From the NCBI GenBank assembly GCA_947088675.1, contig CAMUHN010000011.1, positions 1 through 58,746 of the forward strand: a stretch of DNA of 58,746 nucleotides, read 5' to 3'. This document shows, piece after piece, positions 47,738 to 56,666 of the stretch (position 1 is the stretch's first letter; every line of letters starts with the position of its first letter). This DNA comes from an uncultured Roseburia sp. Lineage in GTDB: Bacteria > Bacillota > Clostridia > Lachnospirales > Lachnospiraceae. A program made the translations under genes and the position numbers. The notes below the pieces were generated by a model, which saw only the letters and a list, made by a program, of their open reading frames with translations, did not search any database and was not told the origin of the DNA.

Positions 47738-48250
47738 TTATTGCTTTGCATCAAATCCGCTTGTTCCCAGCAGGTCGCCTGTATTATTCGCACTCCTGTC
47801 ATAATTTGCTGTTTCAGGCACCTGCTTCATGCTCCGCAGCAAGGTAAGGTCAAACTCTACCATTTCCAATGCCCTCTGTAAAAGCTCCTCGTTCTGCTGG
47901 TTTAATGACTGCATCTTCCCGCCAGTCTTTAAAAGTCTGTCGCGCTGTTCCTTAAGCCGCTCCTGCTCCACGGGCTGTTTGTCCAGATATCCGATCAGCT
48001 TTGTGAGCGTCAGCTCCCCGGGATCTTTCCCGAGCACTGTTGCGATATCTTTTAAAACGGACGTCCGTCTGTGCGAGATATTCAAAAGCTCGCTTGAAAC
48101 ATCCTGCTCCTTTACCGTCACTGCGTCAAGAGCCCTGATATCGGCTTTTACAATCGCCTGTTTTTTTTCTTCTCCAAGCTCCGCCAGTGTCCGGTATCTT
48201 GCTTCCTCTTCGCCAAGGACTTCCAAAAGTTCTTCCATTAAACTAGCCAC
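47738..48250 (-). CDS. flgN: FlgN-type flagellar chaperone
   Basis: 170 aa, helical. MEELLEVLGEEEARYRTLAE, EKKQAIVKADIRALDAVTVK and EQDVSSELLNISHRRTSVLK are the FlgN family core; the C-terminal ~40 residues are a flexible, Asn/Asp-rich tail. FlgN chaperones FlgK and FlgL before export, in agreement with the genes that follow. It starts with GTG behind GAGGG and lies 17 bp after flgM. Confidence 0.9.
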   Translation of the reverse strand: MASLMEELLEVLGEEEARYRTLAELGEEKKQAIVKADIRALDAVTVKEQDVSSELLNISHRRTSVLKDIATVLGKDPGELTLTKLIGYLDKQPVEQERLKEQRDRLLKTGGKMQSLNQQNEELLQRALEMVEFDLTLLRSMKQVPETANYDRSANNTGDLLGTSGFDAKQ

Positions 48251-48267
48251 GATATACCCTCACTTTG

Positions 48268-48552
48268 TTAATTGTATAGTGCATTGTATTTTTCTAATAA
48301 TTTATTTGCGAAATCGTTCGTATTCACATGATAATTACCAGAGTCGACTCTTCCCTTTAACTTTGCAACTTTATCTTCCCTGATATCTGAAGCATCTGCC
48401 ACTGCCTGTTTTGCAATCTGGTAATCGTATCCCAATGAAGAAATGGAAACTTCATCGCGGGCTGTGCTGCCTGTTTCCGCCATTTTTGTAATTTTTGACG
48501 TTTTTCCCGTTTTGTATACCGGATCTATCTTGTTGTAAGCTTCTATACGCAT
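48268..48552 (-). CDS. flgM: Anti-sigma-28 factor FlgM
   Basis: 94 aa. RDEVSISSLGYDYQIAKQAV, REDKVAKLKGRVDSGNYHVN and DFANKLLEKYNALYN are the FlgM sigma-28-binding helices. It holds sigma-28 inactive until exported through the hook, which times expression of the late genes in this window. AAGGGAG precedes the ATG. It is the first gene of the flgM-csrA operon. Confidence 0.94.
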   Translation of the reverse strand: MRIEAYNKIDPVYKTGKTSKITKMAETGSTARDEVSISSLGYDYQIAKQAVADASDIREDKVAKLKGRVDSGNYHVNTNDFANKLLEKYNALYN

Positions 48553-48594
48553 AATGGCAACTCCCTTCTTCCATGAATTTATGTTCTGTTGATT

Positions 48595-48621
48595 ATATCG
48601 GATGAATTATTTTTTTCCTTA
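48595..48621 (-). promoter_or_regulatory. Sigma-28 promoter of the flgM operon
   Basis: Minus strand: -35 TAAG (48618-48621), 15-bp spacer, -10 TCCGATAT (48595-48602), about 45 bp upstream of the flgM start. The leader includes an AUGGAA flanked by UUC and GAA (48566-48577). Confidence 0.75.
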
Positions 48622-48629
48622 GAGAAAAA

Positions 48630-48658
48630 CAAAAAAAAGTCCGCTGTGCGAACTTTCT
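48630..48658 (-). terminator. Terminator of the Ter / Ca-ATPase operon
   Basis: Minus strand: AAAGTTCGC-ACA-GCGGACTTT with one G-U pair, followed by eight T. It lies 32 bp after the ATPase stop and separates the operon from flgM. Confidence 0.88.
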
Positions 48659-48689
48659 TTTGTTTGGAAAATCGTCAGTTTTCCTGTAT

Positions 48690-51347
48690 TTAATTGCTCT
48701 TTGTTATAACTTTGCGCACCAGATCTACCGGTATCATCGTAAGTGCGAGCAGCAGCACGATCAGCCAGCCTGCAGGGCCAAACGGCACGCAGCTGAACAT
48801 TTTTCCGATAAAGTGAAACGCCTCAAACGGCACAAGCGCCGCATTGACAATGATCGCCTGTATAATAATAACCGTAAAAAATACTTTCAAAAATCCGGTG
48901 TTCTCATTCAGACCTTTAAAAATGCCAAACCCGTCGTCGCGGACATTAAAACCGTTAAATAACGCGCTCACAATAAAGAGAACAAAATAACCGGTCAGAT
49001 GCTGTTCCTCATTTGCAAACAGGTTCCGGAAAAACGGCAGTTTTAAATACAGGAAGCTGACCAGCGTCAGCCATGCTCCCATAACGCCGATCTGTATCGC
49101 CATATTTTTGCTGATAATTCCTTCATCCCTGCGGCGCGGCTTCTCGTCCATATATTTGGCAAGCGCCGGCTCGTTTCCAAGCATAATTGCGCCAAGTCCG
49201 TCCATAACAAGGTTAACAAACAAAAGGTGCGTTACTTTTAAAGGCTCTTCCACGCCGAAAAACGGAGCGATTGCGCTGACAACCACGGCTGTTACATTGA
49301 TGACAAGCTGGAATTTACAAAACTTTAAAATATTATGATAAATTGTTCTGCCGTACCAGATCGCGTCTTTGATCGATTTGAAATTGTCATCCAAAATTAC
49401 GATTTTTCCGGCTTCTTTGGCCGCCTCCGTGCCGCTTCCCATTGCAAAGCCCACATCCGCTCTCTTTAATGCCGGAGAATCGTTGACTCCGTCGCCTGTC
49501 ATACCGACGACGAGATTCATCTCCTGGCAGAGACGTACCATACGAGATTTATCGGTCGGGAGCGCTCTTGCAATCACACGGATATTCGGAATAATCCTCT
49601 TTACCTCGTCATCCGACATTGCGTTTAATTCTGCAGATGAGATAGCCCGGTCGGAATTTGTCTTTAAAAGGCCCGCATCCTTTGCTATCGCAACTGCCGT
49701 TTCGAGACGGTCGCCTGTAATCATAACGACCTGGATACCGGCTTTCTGCACTTCTGCTATTGCGTCTTTGGCCTCTGCCCGGACATCGTCGCGGATGCCT
49801 ACAAGACCGATAATAACAACGTCATCGTTGATCTTGTTTTCCGTCATCGCCTGCTCCGAATAGCCAAAAGCAAGCACACGCATTGCTTTTTCGGCAAGCG
49901 CGTCAATCTTTTTGTCAAGCGCCGCTTTGTCGATCGTCTTAATATTCCCGTCTCCATCGAGATATTTTGTGGATGCGCCAAGCAGACGCTCCGGCGCGCC
50001 TTTATAAAATGTCTTGCCCTCGCTGTCTATTCTTGCCTGGCTGAATTTGTTGGTGGAATTAAATCCCTGGCTCTTTGTGATCACGCAGTTTTTATCTTCC
50101 GCAAGCGCATGGAACGTGTTCTCGCCAAGAAATTTCATCATTGCCTGATCGGTAGCGTTTCCGCCGATGACACGATGGTCCGCGTCATACATGGACTGCG
50201 TATTTTTACCGATTGCAAGATTGACAAGACGTTTGACTTTCGTGTGCTTCTCCAGGTCTGCAAGCGGGATGGAATTGCCGTCAGCCGTAAAGAAATCGAC
50301 AACCTCAAGCATGCCTTTTGTAATCGTTCCGGTTTTATCGCTGAACAGAATATTTAACGAGCCCGCCGTCTCAATTCCTTCTGCTTTACGCACAAGTACG
50401 TTATGATCTAACATCTTGCTTGTATTCTGCATCAGAACGAGGGAGATCATGAGCGGAAGCCCCTCCGGCACAGCGCAGACAATAATAACAACGGCAAGCG
50501 ATACGGCCTCGACAATTTTTTGTATCACATCTTTCATACCCAGTGCAAAGAAATCGCCAACGCCGCCGGCAACAATCACAAAATGCACCAGATACAGAAC
50601 GGCAATTACGATCGCGCCGATATAGCCGAACGTAGAAATCTGTTTCGCCAGAATACTCAGCTTAACTTTCAGCGGAGAATCCGGCTCTTCTTCCTGCATT
50701 TCCTCGGCCATCTTGCCCATCATTGTCTTTAAACCGACCTTGCGCACGTCCAGTACGCCCTCGCCGTCAAAAACGACAGCGCCGCGAAACAGCGAATAAC
50801 TGTCCACAAACGTATCTCCGGTAATATCGTCGGCAAGCTGTGTATCGGACGAAGCAGCCGTTTTTTTGCATTCTTCCGCCTCACCGTTTAACGCGGAATT
50901 GTCTACTCTTAAATCCCCATACACTAAAATGCCATCCGCCGGTATCTTATCGCCCGACTGCAGCAGCACCTTATCTCCGACAACAACATCATCAACGTCA
51001 ATCACGGTAATTTCACCGTTGCGGTATACCTTACACTGGTCTTTTTTTGTACTGTCTTTGAGCTCCCGGTACTTGGTATCGCTTGCAACTCCCGTTTTTG
51101 CCGAAACAAAAGCCACAATCAGAACAGCGACGATCGTGCCGAGCGGCTCATAGATATCCGCATAGCCGAAAAAGAACATTACAATCATAAGCGCCGCGAT
51201 GACAAGGAGTATCCTGATCATCGGATCGCCAAACGTTTCTTTAAATTCCTGCCAGAATGTGGTAGGTTCCGAATCCGGTATTGTATTGGCTCCGTGTTTT
51301 TGTCTGGACGAAGCGACTTCCTGGTCGCTTAAGCCTTTAAACTCCAT
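48690..51347 (-). CDS. P-type Ca2+-transporting ATPase
   Basis: 885 aa from MEFKGLSDQEVASSRQKHGA. P2-type calcium pump pattern: phosphorylated D337 in SDKTGTITKG, the ion-binding CAVPEGLP in helix M4, MITGDRLETAVAIA, GMTGDGVNDSPALKRADVG, and about ten membrane helices. The overall likeness is to plasma-membrane-type calcium pumps. A frame 38 codons longer lies within the terD gene; GGGAGG five bases before the ATG at 51347 sets the start. It follows terD after 13 bp and is the last gene of the operon that starts near 58255, so it is probably coexpressed with the Ca2+-binding TerD proteins. Confidence 0.93.
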   Translation of the reverse strand: MEFKGLSDQEVASSRQKHGANTIPDSEPTTFWQEFKETFGDPMIRILLVIAALMIVMFFFGYADIYEPLGTIVAVLIVAFVSAKTGVASDTKYRELKDSTKKDQCKVYRNGEITVIDVDDVVVGDKVLLQSGDKIPADGILVYGDLRVDNSALNGEAEECKKTAASSDTQLADDITGDTFVDSYSLFRGAVVFDGEGVLDVRKVGLKTMMGKMAEEMQEEEPDSPLKVKLSILAKQISTFGYIGAIVIAVLYLVHFVIVAGGVGDFFALGMKDVIQKIVEAVSLAVVIIVCAVPEGLPLMISLVLMQNTSKMLDHNVLVRKAEGIETAGSLNILFSDKTGTITKGMLEVVDFFTADGNSIPLADLEKHTKVKRLVNLAIGKNTQSMYDADHRVIGGNATDQAMMKFLGENTFHALAEDKNCVITKSQGFNSTNKFSQARIDSEGKTFYKGAPERLLGASTKYLDGDGNIKTIDKAALDKKIDALAEKAMRVLAFGYSEQAMTENKINDDVVIIGLVGIRDDVRAEAKDAIAEVQKAGIQVVMITGDRLETAVAIAKDAGLLKTNSDRAISSAELNAMSDDEVKRIIPNIRVIARALPTDKSRMVRLCQEMNLVVGMTGDGVNDSPALKRADVGFAMGSGTEAAKEAGKIVILDDNFKSIKDAIWYGRTIYHNILKFCKFQLVINVTAVVVSAIAPFFGVEEPLKVTHLLFVNLVMDGLGAIMLGNEPALAKYMDEKPRRRDEGIISKNMAIQIGVMGAWLTLVSFLYLKLPFFRNLFANEEQHLTGYFVLFIVSALFNGFNVRDDGFGIFKGLNENTGFLKVFFTVIIIQAIIVNAALVPFEAFHFIGKMFSCVPFGPAGWLIVLLLALTMIPVDLVRKVITKSN

Positions 51348-51360
51348 TTTGTCCTCCCAT

Positions 51361-51951
51361 CTAGCCGATATAACGGTTCGCAAGCTGCCCAAGGCCCGGA
51401 TCATTTGTTCCCTGCCCGATCGCATTAAATTTCCATTCGCCGTTATGCCTGTAAACTTCACCGAAAATCACTGCTGTCATTCCGGCATAATCTTCACTCA
51501 GATTATACTTTAACAGTTCCGTATTGTTCCTGCCGTCGACAATCCGGATGAAAGCATTTTCGATCAATCCGAAATGCTGTTTTCTCTTGACGCAGTCGTA
51601 GATGTTGACAACAATTACAATCCTGTCATACTCCTGCGGCACACGGGAGAGTTCAACAATAATCTGCTCGTCATCGCCTTCCCCTGCGCCGGTCAGATTG
51701 TCGCCCATATGCTGGACTGTTCCGGACATATGCGACAGATTTCCGAAATAGACAATATCCTCTTTCTGCATCAGTTTTCCGCCCTGCAGCAGCAATGCCG
51801 AGGCATCACAGTCAATGGGCGCCGGCTTTGGAGCAAAAAACCCTTTTTTCTGCTTTACCTCGTCCCAGCCGAGGCCGATGATAACTTTCGAAAGTCCTGC
51901 ATTGTCTTTCGTCAAGCTGACTTTCTGTCCTTTTTGTAAACTTACTGACAT
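51361..51951 (-). CDS. TerD family stress protein
   Basis: 196 aa. TerD fold: MSVSLQKGQKVSLTKDNAGL, KVIIGLGWDE, the Ca2+-binding [30 protein letters not shown] and [16 protein letters not shown]. It differs from its neighbour by a loop (VKQKKGFFAPKPAP) just ahead of the metal site. GGAGG precedes the ATG at 51951; a longer frame by five codons is unlikely. TerD proteins bind calcium and belong to tellurite, phage and envelope stress systems whose biochemistry is not settled. Confidence 0.92.
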   Translation of the reverse strand: MSVSLQKGQKVSLTKDNAGLSKVIIGLGWDEVKQKKGFFAPKPAPIDCDASALLLQGGKLMQKEDIVYFGNLSHMSGTVQHMGDNLTGAGEGDDEQIIVELSRVPQEYDRIVIVVNIYDCVKRKQHFGLIENAFIRIVDGRNNTELLKYNLSEDYAGMTAVIFGEVYRHNGEWKFNAIGQGTNDPGLGQLANRYIG

Positions 51952-51993
51952 CTTTAAGTCCTCCAAATATTAGTATGTGAAATATTCACATTT

Positions 51994-52575
51994 TTATGCG
52001 ACTTCAATCCCATAGTGGCCGCAAAGCGCCGCAAGGCCGCCCTGGAAACCGCTGCCGATCGCATTAAATTTCCACTCGCCGTTATGCCTGTAAAGCTCGC
52101 CGACAACTACGGCAGTCTCTATGGAAAAATCTTCGCCAAGATCATAGCGGATCAGCTCCCTGCCGCTCGTCTCGTCAATAATATGGATGTAGGCATTCGA
52201 TACCTGCCCGAAATTCTGACGCCTTGTGTCCGCCTCATAAATCGTTACAGTAAACGCAATCTTCTGGATGCTGTCCGGAATTTTGGAAAGGTCTATTTTG
52301 ATCTGCTCATCGTCGCCTTCTCCTTCCCCTGTCAAGTTGTCGCCCATATGCTTTACGCCGCCGCTCGGATGCTCCAAATTGCTGTAGAACACGAACTCTT
52401 TCTCTGTCGGGCATAACCCGTTCTGTCCCAGCATAAACGCTGCAGCGTCAAGGTCGAAGTCCGCTCCCGAATCGAACTGGTTTACATCCCACCCAAGACC
52501 GACTAAAATACTTTTCAGTCCCGGATTCCCTTTTGTCAGGTCTACTTTCTGTCCTTTTGATAAATTAATTGGCAT
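51994..52575 (-). CDS. TerD family stress protein
   Basis: 193 aa. [31 protein letters not shown], the canonical calcium site [31 protein letters not shown] and [20 protein letters not shown]. It is the more typical of the two TerD proteins. GGGAGG precedes the ATG. It is 53 bp downstream of telA, the order found in Bacillus yce-type Ter operons. Confidence 0.94.
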   Translation of the reverse strand: MPINLSKGQKVDLTKGNPGLKSILVGLGWDVNQFDSGADFDLDAAAFMLGQNGLCPTEKEFVFYSNLEHPSGGVKHMGDNLTGEGEGDDEQIKIDLSKIPDSIQKIAFTVTIYEADTRRQNFGQVSNAYIHIIDETSGRELIRYDLGEDFSIETAVVVGELYRHNGEWKFNAIGSGFQGGLAALCGHYGIEVA

Positions 52576-52628
52576 TTTTTGTTCCTCCCTTTTCTTTTAT
52601 ATCAATTGAAGTTCCGCACACTGCGGGT

Positions 52629-53783
52629 TCAACTGTTAACTTTGTCCGGCATATGATACATTTTGTTGAATTCAGCCTTGATATTTTCAAGTCTTGCCTG
52701 ATCCTCGATACGCTGTTTCTTTGCATTTTCCTGAATGCGTTTTGTCTCGTCAATTCCATTGACGATCGTCCGCCAGGTTGTTTCCAATGTCTCAATCCGG
52801 ATCGAACTGCCGGATGCCATCCTTGCAGTCATTTTGGACTGTTCAACTGTATTCTGCGCATTTTTGATCAGAAGCTCGTTTGTCTTTTCGTCAAGCGCGC
52901 TCATTGCTTCCGCCTGGATGCGCTGTCGCTTTAACATGATTGCCTGAGCAAGCGCCTGTTTAAATACAGGAAGCGTGATAATAAATGCGGAATTGATCTT
53001 CCTGACCAGATTCATATTGGAAAATTCCATTGTCTTGATCATCGGAATCGACTGCATCGCGACGCTCTCCGCCGTTCTTAAATCCTGGGTCCGCTGCTCT
53101 AACATCATCAGCGCCTGCTGCAGGGAGTTGATTTCAAACTGAATTGAGTTATCGCCCGTTGTCTGCAGATCAGACTGCCGCTGCGCAATATAGTCCTCCA
53201 GTTCTTTGCAGCCTTGTTCACCCGCCAGAATGTATTTTACAAGCTCATGATAATAGCCCACATTGGCGTCAAACATCTGATCCAGCTTTCTGTTTGACTG
53301 TTTGATTTCTGTCTCATACTGCTTTAACTGGACATAAATTTTGTCCACTTCCTCACCCATGGTATGATATTTGCTTAAAATTTTGTCCAGCTGCTTGCGA
53401 AGATTTCCAAACAGCTTTCCAAAAAGAGACGGGTTCTCTTTCAGTTCGTCAATATCAAACTTCTCCATCACTTTTGCAAGTGTGTTTAACATTTCACTGG
53501 ACTCGTCAATCTGCGACATACTCATGCCGTTTAACACGACGTCCGATGCTTTGGAAATTTCCTCGGCCGCTTTCGCGCCGAATGTAACGATACTCTCTAA
53601 ATTGTCAATTTCTATGGTGCTTACTAACGCATCCACCTCCTCGGAACCGACAAGCTGTGTATTCATCTGTTCGCGGTCGGATACGATATCGTACTTTTCA
53701 ACCACCATTACCTCATTCTGTGCCGATGCCGCCGGGCTCTCCGCCACTGTCGGCGAGGCCGTCCTGCTGAAATCCAATCCCAT
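52629..53783 (-). CDS. telA: TelA family toxic-anion resistance protein
   Basis: 384 aa, helical. KFDIDELKENPSLFGKLFGN, LRKQLDKILSKYHTMGEEVD, INSAFIITLPVFKQALAQAI and LKRQRIQAEAMSALDEKTNE are TelA/KlaA-type segments. TelA is a cytoplasmic protein of Ter systems with unknown activity (YceH in Bacillus). The first ~50 residues are variable. It starts 5 bp after the YceG gene ends. Confidence 0.93.
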   Translation of the reverse strand: MGLDFSRTASPTVAESPAASAQNEVMVVEKYDIVSDREQMNTQLVGSEEVDALVSTIEIDNLESIVTFGAKAAEEISKASDVVLNGMSMSQIDESSEMLNTLAKVMEKFDIDELKENPSLFGKLFGNLRKQLDKILSKYHTMGEEVDKIYVQLKQYETEIKQSNRKLDQMFDANVGYYHELVKYILAGEQGCKELEDYIAQRQSDLQTTGDNSIQFEINSLQQALMMLEQRTQDLRTAESVAMQSIPMIKTMEFSNMNLVRKINSAFIITLPVFKQALAQAIMLKRQRIQAEAMSALDEKTNELLIKNAQNTVEQSKMTARMASGSSIRIETLETTWRTIVNGIDETKRIQENAKKQRIEDQARLENIKAEFNKMYHMPDKVNS

Positions 53784-53788
53784 TTGTT

Positions 53789-56083
53789 TTATCCTCCATT
53801 TCGTTTAAATATTTTATCCCACAGCGAGGCATGCTCCTGCCCGCCTCTTTGCCTGCTTCCGGAAACCAGCCTGAAATCGGGGACATGCAGGTCATAGACA
53901 TAGTCGCCGATCTGATGTTCCTCCATAATCTCCCGGTCGTAATATTTTTCAACAGTCTGATAACCGGTCGGAACAAAAAAGACGACGTCGAACCCAATCA
54001 GATTTAAAAATGCTGCTATAATACTGTCTTCCAGGGAAATCACCTGTTCTGTCGTATTGATATAGATTAATTTCGGATTTTTTCTGGTAAAATCAAACTG
54101 TTGAATCAGGCGCACAATCTCTTTGGGCAGATTTAAGACCGTCGCCACAATGGTATATTCCATACCGTTTTGAAACGTACCGCGAATGCTTTTCTGGTCT
54201 ATCAACAGCTGCAGTTTGTTTAATATGTGATCCTGTACTTCATCACGCAGCACGCCGTAGGGATACTGTGGATGACCTTTGATCCTGGCGCGCTGTATTT
54301 TCCCGTTTTTAAAAAATTCGGCTGCATGGGAGCGCATCGGGTTTGGCGCTTCGGAACTGATATACGGAACATTTTTTATCATATATGTGTCCGGCGTCAG
54401 AAGCGCTTTGATCTGCGACCAGTACTGCGGCATATTTCTGTCTTTTACGCCCGATATTTTGGAAAAAATAACCGGGATATTCACAATATCCTCCACCGTG
54501 CTGAAGTTCGGACGGTATTTTGGCTCCTGATCCCAGAGGATTGCAATTTCCTCATACATCGTCCGTAATGTTACGGAAATCGCTTTTTCATACTGCCTGT
54601 TGCGGTAGATCCCGGAATCCTGGTACATCATATTGTCAAGTTCCCGCTCCGCGTGATATGCGGTGGTGCCCATATGAAGCCTGGTGTTTTCGCTCGGAAA
54701 ATGCGTAACCGACATGGAATCCTGGTAATGTATCTCATAGAGTCTGCTGTCTTTTAAGACGCACTTATCATTTAAATTCGGTACAAATATCATAACGTCT
54801 ACCGGAAGCCGTGAAAGCCATTTTAAAAACAGCGCTTCCTTATTGCCCCCGCATGCCCCGAAATACAGAAAACACGCGACGGCAGGCATCTGCCAGCCCG
54901 CAAACAGCCCGGACTGGTAGCGCTTCATCCAGCAGAGCAGATAGACGGCCCGGTTGGTCAGCTTATTCAGATTCATATCCGGAAGTTTTGCCTCCTCCAG
55001 CATCACATCCAAAAATGTCTGATGCATCAGGCGCTGCAGCTCATTGTTGGAAGCGAATCTTATATTCTGAGAGATATCCGCAAGCATCTGATCGCGTGTC
55101 TGGTAGCTTCGGCGCTTTATGGCGCCGATCTCTTCCGTAGTCGGTTCGGCCATTCTTGCCTCTACAATAAGTATTTTTCTTTTTTGATTCTTTAATTCCA
55201 GCTGCAGCTGATAAAGTTCATTCAGATAAGTCAGTTTATCCTCTGCCCCATAAATACAGATAAAACAATTATAATAAAATCTGGTGTCTTTTCCTCTCTC
55301 AGGAACACTCTTTTTACAGTCTTCCAGTCCTTTTCCATCAATCCAGACATTTGTACAGGGCGCGATCGCAGCGCGCGGCCCATAGAGACGCTCGTTGTCC
55401 TTTTCTTCCCGAATCTCCTGCATAATCTTTTCCAGTGAAAAATCGGGCGGAAACGCTTCTAAATGATCAAGGTTCAGATTATCCGAATAGTAATCTTTAT
55501 CGTCCAGTTTTTTATAATTCTCATCCCCGTGATACTGCAGCAGCACAATATCACAGCCGCACCCGGCCAGCACGGAAAACATCAGAAGCTCATAATTCCC
55601 GATCTCGCCCTCATAAAGTATTTTGGGAACTTCCTCCATTCCCAGGCGATTTACAATCGGTTCAAATTTGTAGTAAAGCCAGCACATAAATTTGATGTAG
55701 GCATTTTTTAGCATATTGTCGTTTTTGCCCATCTGTTTTAAAACCGTAAGACAATCATAGATCGAGTCGGCCATTTTCACTCTCTGGCTTCTGCTCATAC
55801 GCGGCAGCCACTTTGCAAGCTTTTCCTGAAAAAAAGCGGATTGAGACACAAAATCCTGTCCCATCATCTCATTGTAATAGGAAAGCTGTTTCTCATTTGG
55901 ATTGGGCAGTTTTCCTGTTATGGCAACGCCGCTTGTGCGCGCTTTCTCGAAATAGGCGCGTACAAATGCATGAATCTGCTCATTATACCCATTGATCCGG
56001 TAAAAATAGATCCCTTTGTCATGCCTGGCGCTGTAGTTTAGAAAAAAGTCGTTTAATTGCTGAATTTTTTTGTGTTCGTACAT
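53789..56083 (-). CDS. YceG-like Ter-operon protein
   Basis: 764 aa, larger than Bacillus YceG (about 540 aa). It carries the YceG pattern: FFLNYSARHDKGIYFYRING, FYYNCFICIYGAEDKLTYLN, SNNELQRLMHQTFLDVMLEE, RAVYLLCWMKRYQSGLFAGW, FLYFGACGGNKEALFLKWLS, LPVDVMIFVPNLNDKCVLKD. Two segments look like copies of one another, NYELLMFSVLAGCGCDIVLL (~162-186) and IIAAFLNLIGFDVVFFVPTG (~688-707), and a third relative is in the protease at 56651. Function unknown; always found with TelA and TerD. It overlaps nothing and starts one base after the rhomboid stop. Confidence 0.85.
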   Translation of the reverse strand: MYEHKKIQQLNDFFLNYSARHDKGIYFYRINGYNEQIHAFVRAYFEKARTSGVAITGKLPNPNEKQLSYYNEMMGQDFVSQSAFFQEKLAKWLPRMSRSQRVKMADSIYDCLTVLKQMGKNDNMLKNAYIKFMCWLYYKFEPIVNRLGMEEVPKILYEGEIGNYELLMFSVLAGCGCDIVLLQYHGDENYKKLDDKDYYSDNLNLDHLEAFPPDFSLEKIMQEIREEKDNERLYGPRAAIAPCTNVWIDGKGLEDCKKSVPERGKDTRFYYNCFICIYGAEDKLTYLNELYQLQLELKNQKRKILIVEARMAEPTTEEIGAIKRRSYQTRDQMLADISQNIRFASNNELQRLMHQTFLDVMLEEAKLPDMNLNKLTNRAVYLLCWMKRYQSGLFAGWQMPAVACFLYFGACGGNKEALFLKWLSRLPVDVMIFVPNLNDKCVLKDSRLYEIHYQDSMSVTHFPSENTRLHMGTTAYHAERELDNMMYQDSGIYRNRQYEKAISVTLRTMYEEIAILWDQEPKYRPNFSTVEDIVNIPVIFSKISGVKDRNMPQYWSQIKALLTPDTYMIKNVPYISSEAPNPMRSHAAEFFKNGKIQRARIKGHPQYPYGVLRDEVQDHILNKLQLLIDQKSIRGTFQNGMEYTIVATVLNLPKEIVRLIQQFDFTRKNPKLIYINTTEQVISLEDSIIAAFLNLIGFDVVFFVPTGYQTVEKYYDREIMEEHQIGDYVYDLHVPDFRLVSGSRQRGGQEHASLWDKIFKRNGG

Positions 56084-56084
56084 T

Positions 56085-56666
56085 CTAATACCTGTTCATT
56101 TTATTTTTATTCATAACATACCCCAGGCCTGATCCTACAAACCCGCCCAGAATATGCGTCAGATTTGAGATATTGTCTGTTACAAACAGCCCGTTGTAGA
56201 TCTGTCCGCCAATATAGATCACCGTAATCAGAATAAATGTAAGCGGTATGGATCCCTCTCTGATACTGGTAAATGAGGAGAGCAAAATCAGCGCAAACAC
56301 AATGCCGCTGGCGCCAAGCAGCTGTACATGCGGAAACAGCAGAATATGCGCAAGCCCTGTGACAATAGCCGTGGCCAGTATCACAAACAGCATATTGGAA
56401 GAGCCGTACTTTTCTTCCAGAAGCGGGCCAATCACAAGAATCATCATGATATTGCCCAGAAAATGATCCCAGTTGGCATGGCCAAATACATGGCCGATCA
56501 GGCGCACATAGAAAAACGGATTTACCGGATTGGAACGATATACGCTGAAAACCAGATTATTTGTCATTCCTTTTGTTATAGCGTTTAACAGATAAGCTGC
56601 AAAACAGATTACGGTAAAGCCGAGAATAATCGGCGAGTTAAATGATATTTTTAATTTTTTCTGCAT
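56085..56666 (-). CDS. Rhomboid family intramembrane serine protease
   Basis: 193 aa, six predicted membrane helices. Catalytic serine S120 in LLGASGIVFA and histidine H171 in NLTHILGGFVGSGLG; the HANWDHFLGN block ahead of them is the rhomboid helix-2 signature. It would cut membrane-anchored substrates in the bilayer. A start 11 codons upstream lies inside the protease gene; GGAGG nine bases before the ATG at 56666 is preferred, leaving a 16-bp overlap with that gene and so translational coupling. Confidence 0.93.
   Translation of the reverse strand: MQKKLKISFNSPIILGFTVICFAAYLLNAITKGMTNNLVFSVYRSNPVNPFFYVRLIGHVFGHANWDHFLGNIMMILVIGPLLEEKYGSSNMLFVILATAIVTGLAHILLFPHVQLLGASGIVFALILLSSFTSIREGSIPLTFILITVIYIGGQIYNGLFVTDNISNLTHILGGFVGSGLGYVMNKNKMNRY

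Noticed and set aside
54520-55140. Plus-strand frames antisense to the YceG-like gene
   Set aside because: They overlap a conserved, well-supported frame and lack ribosome binding sites and motifs.
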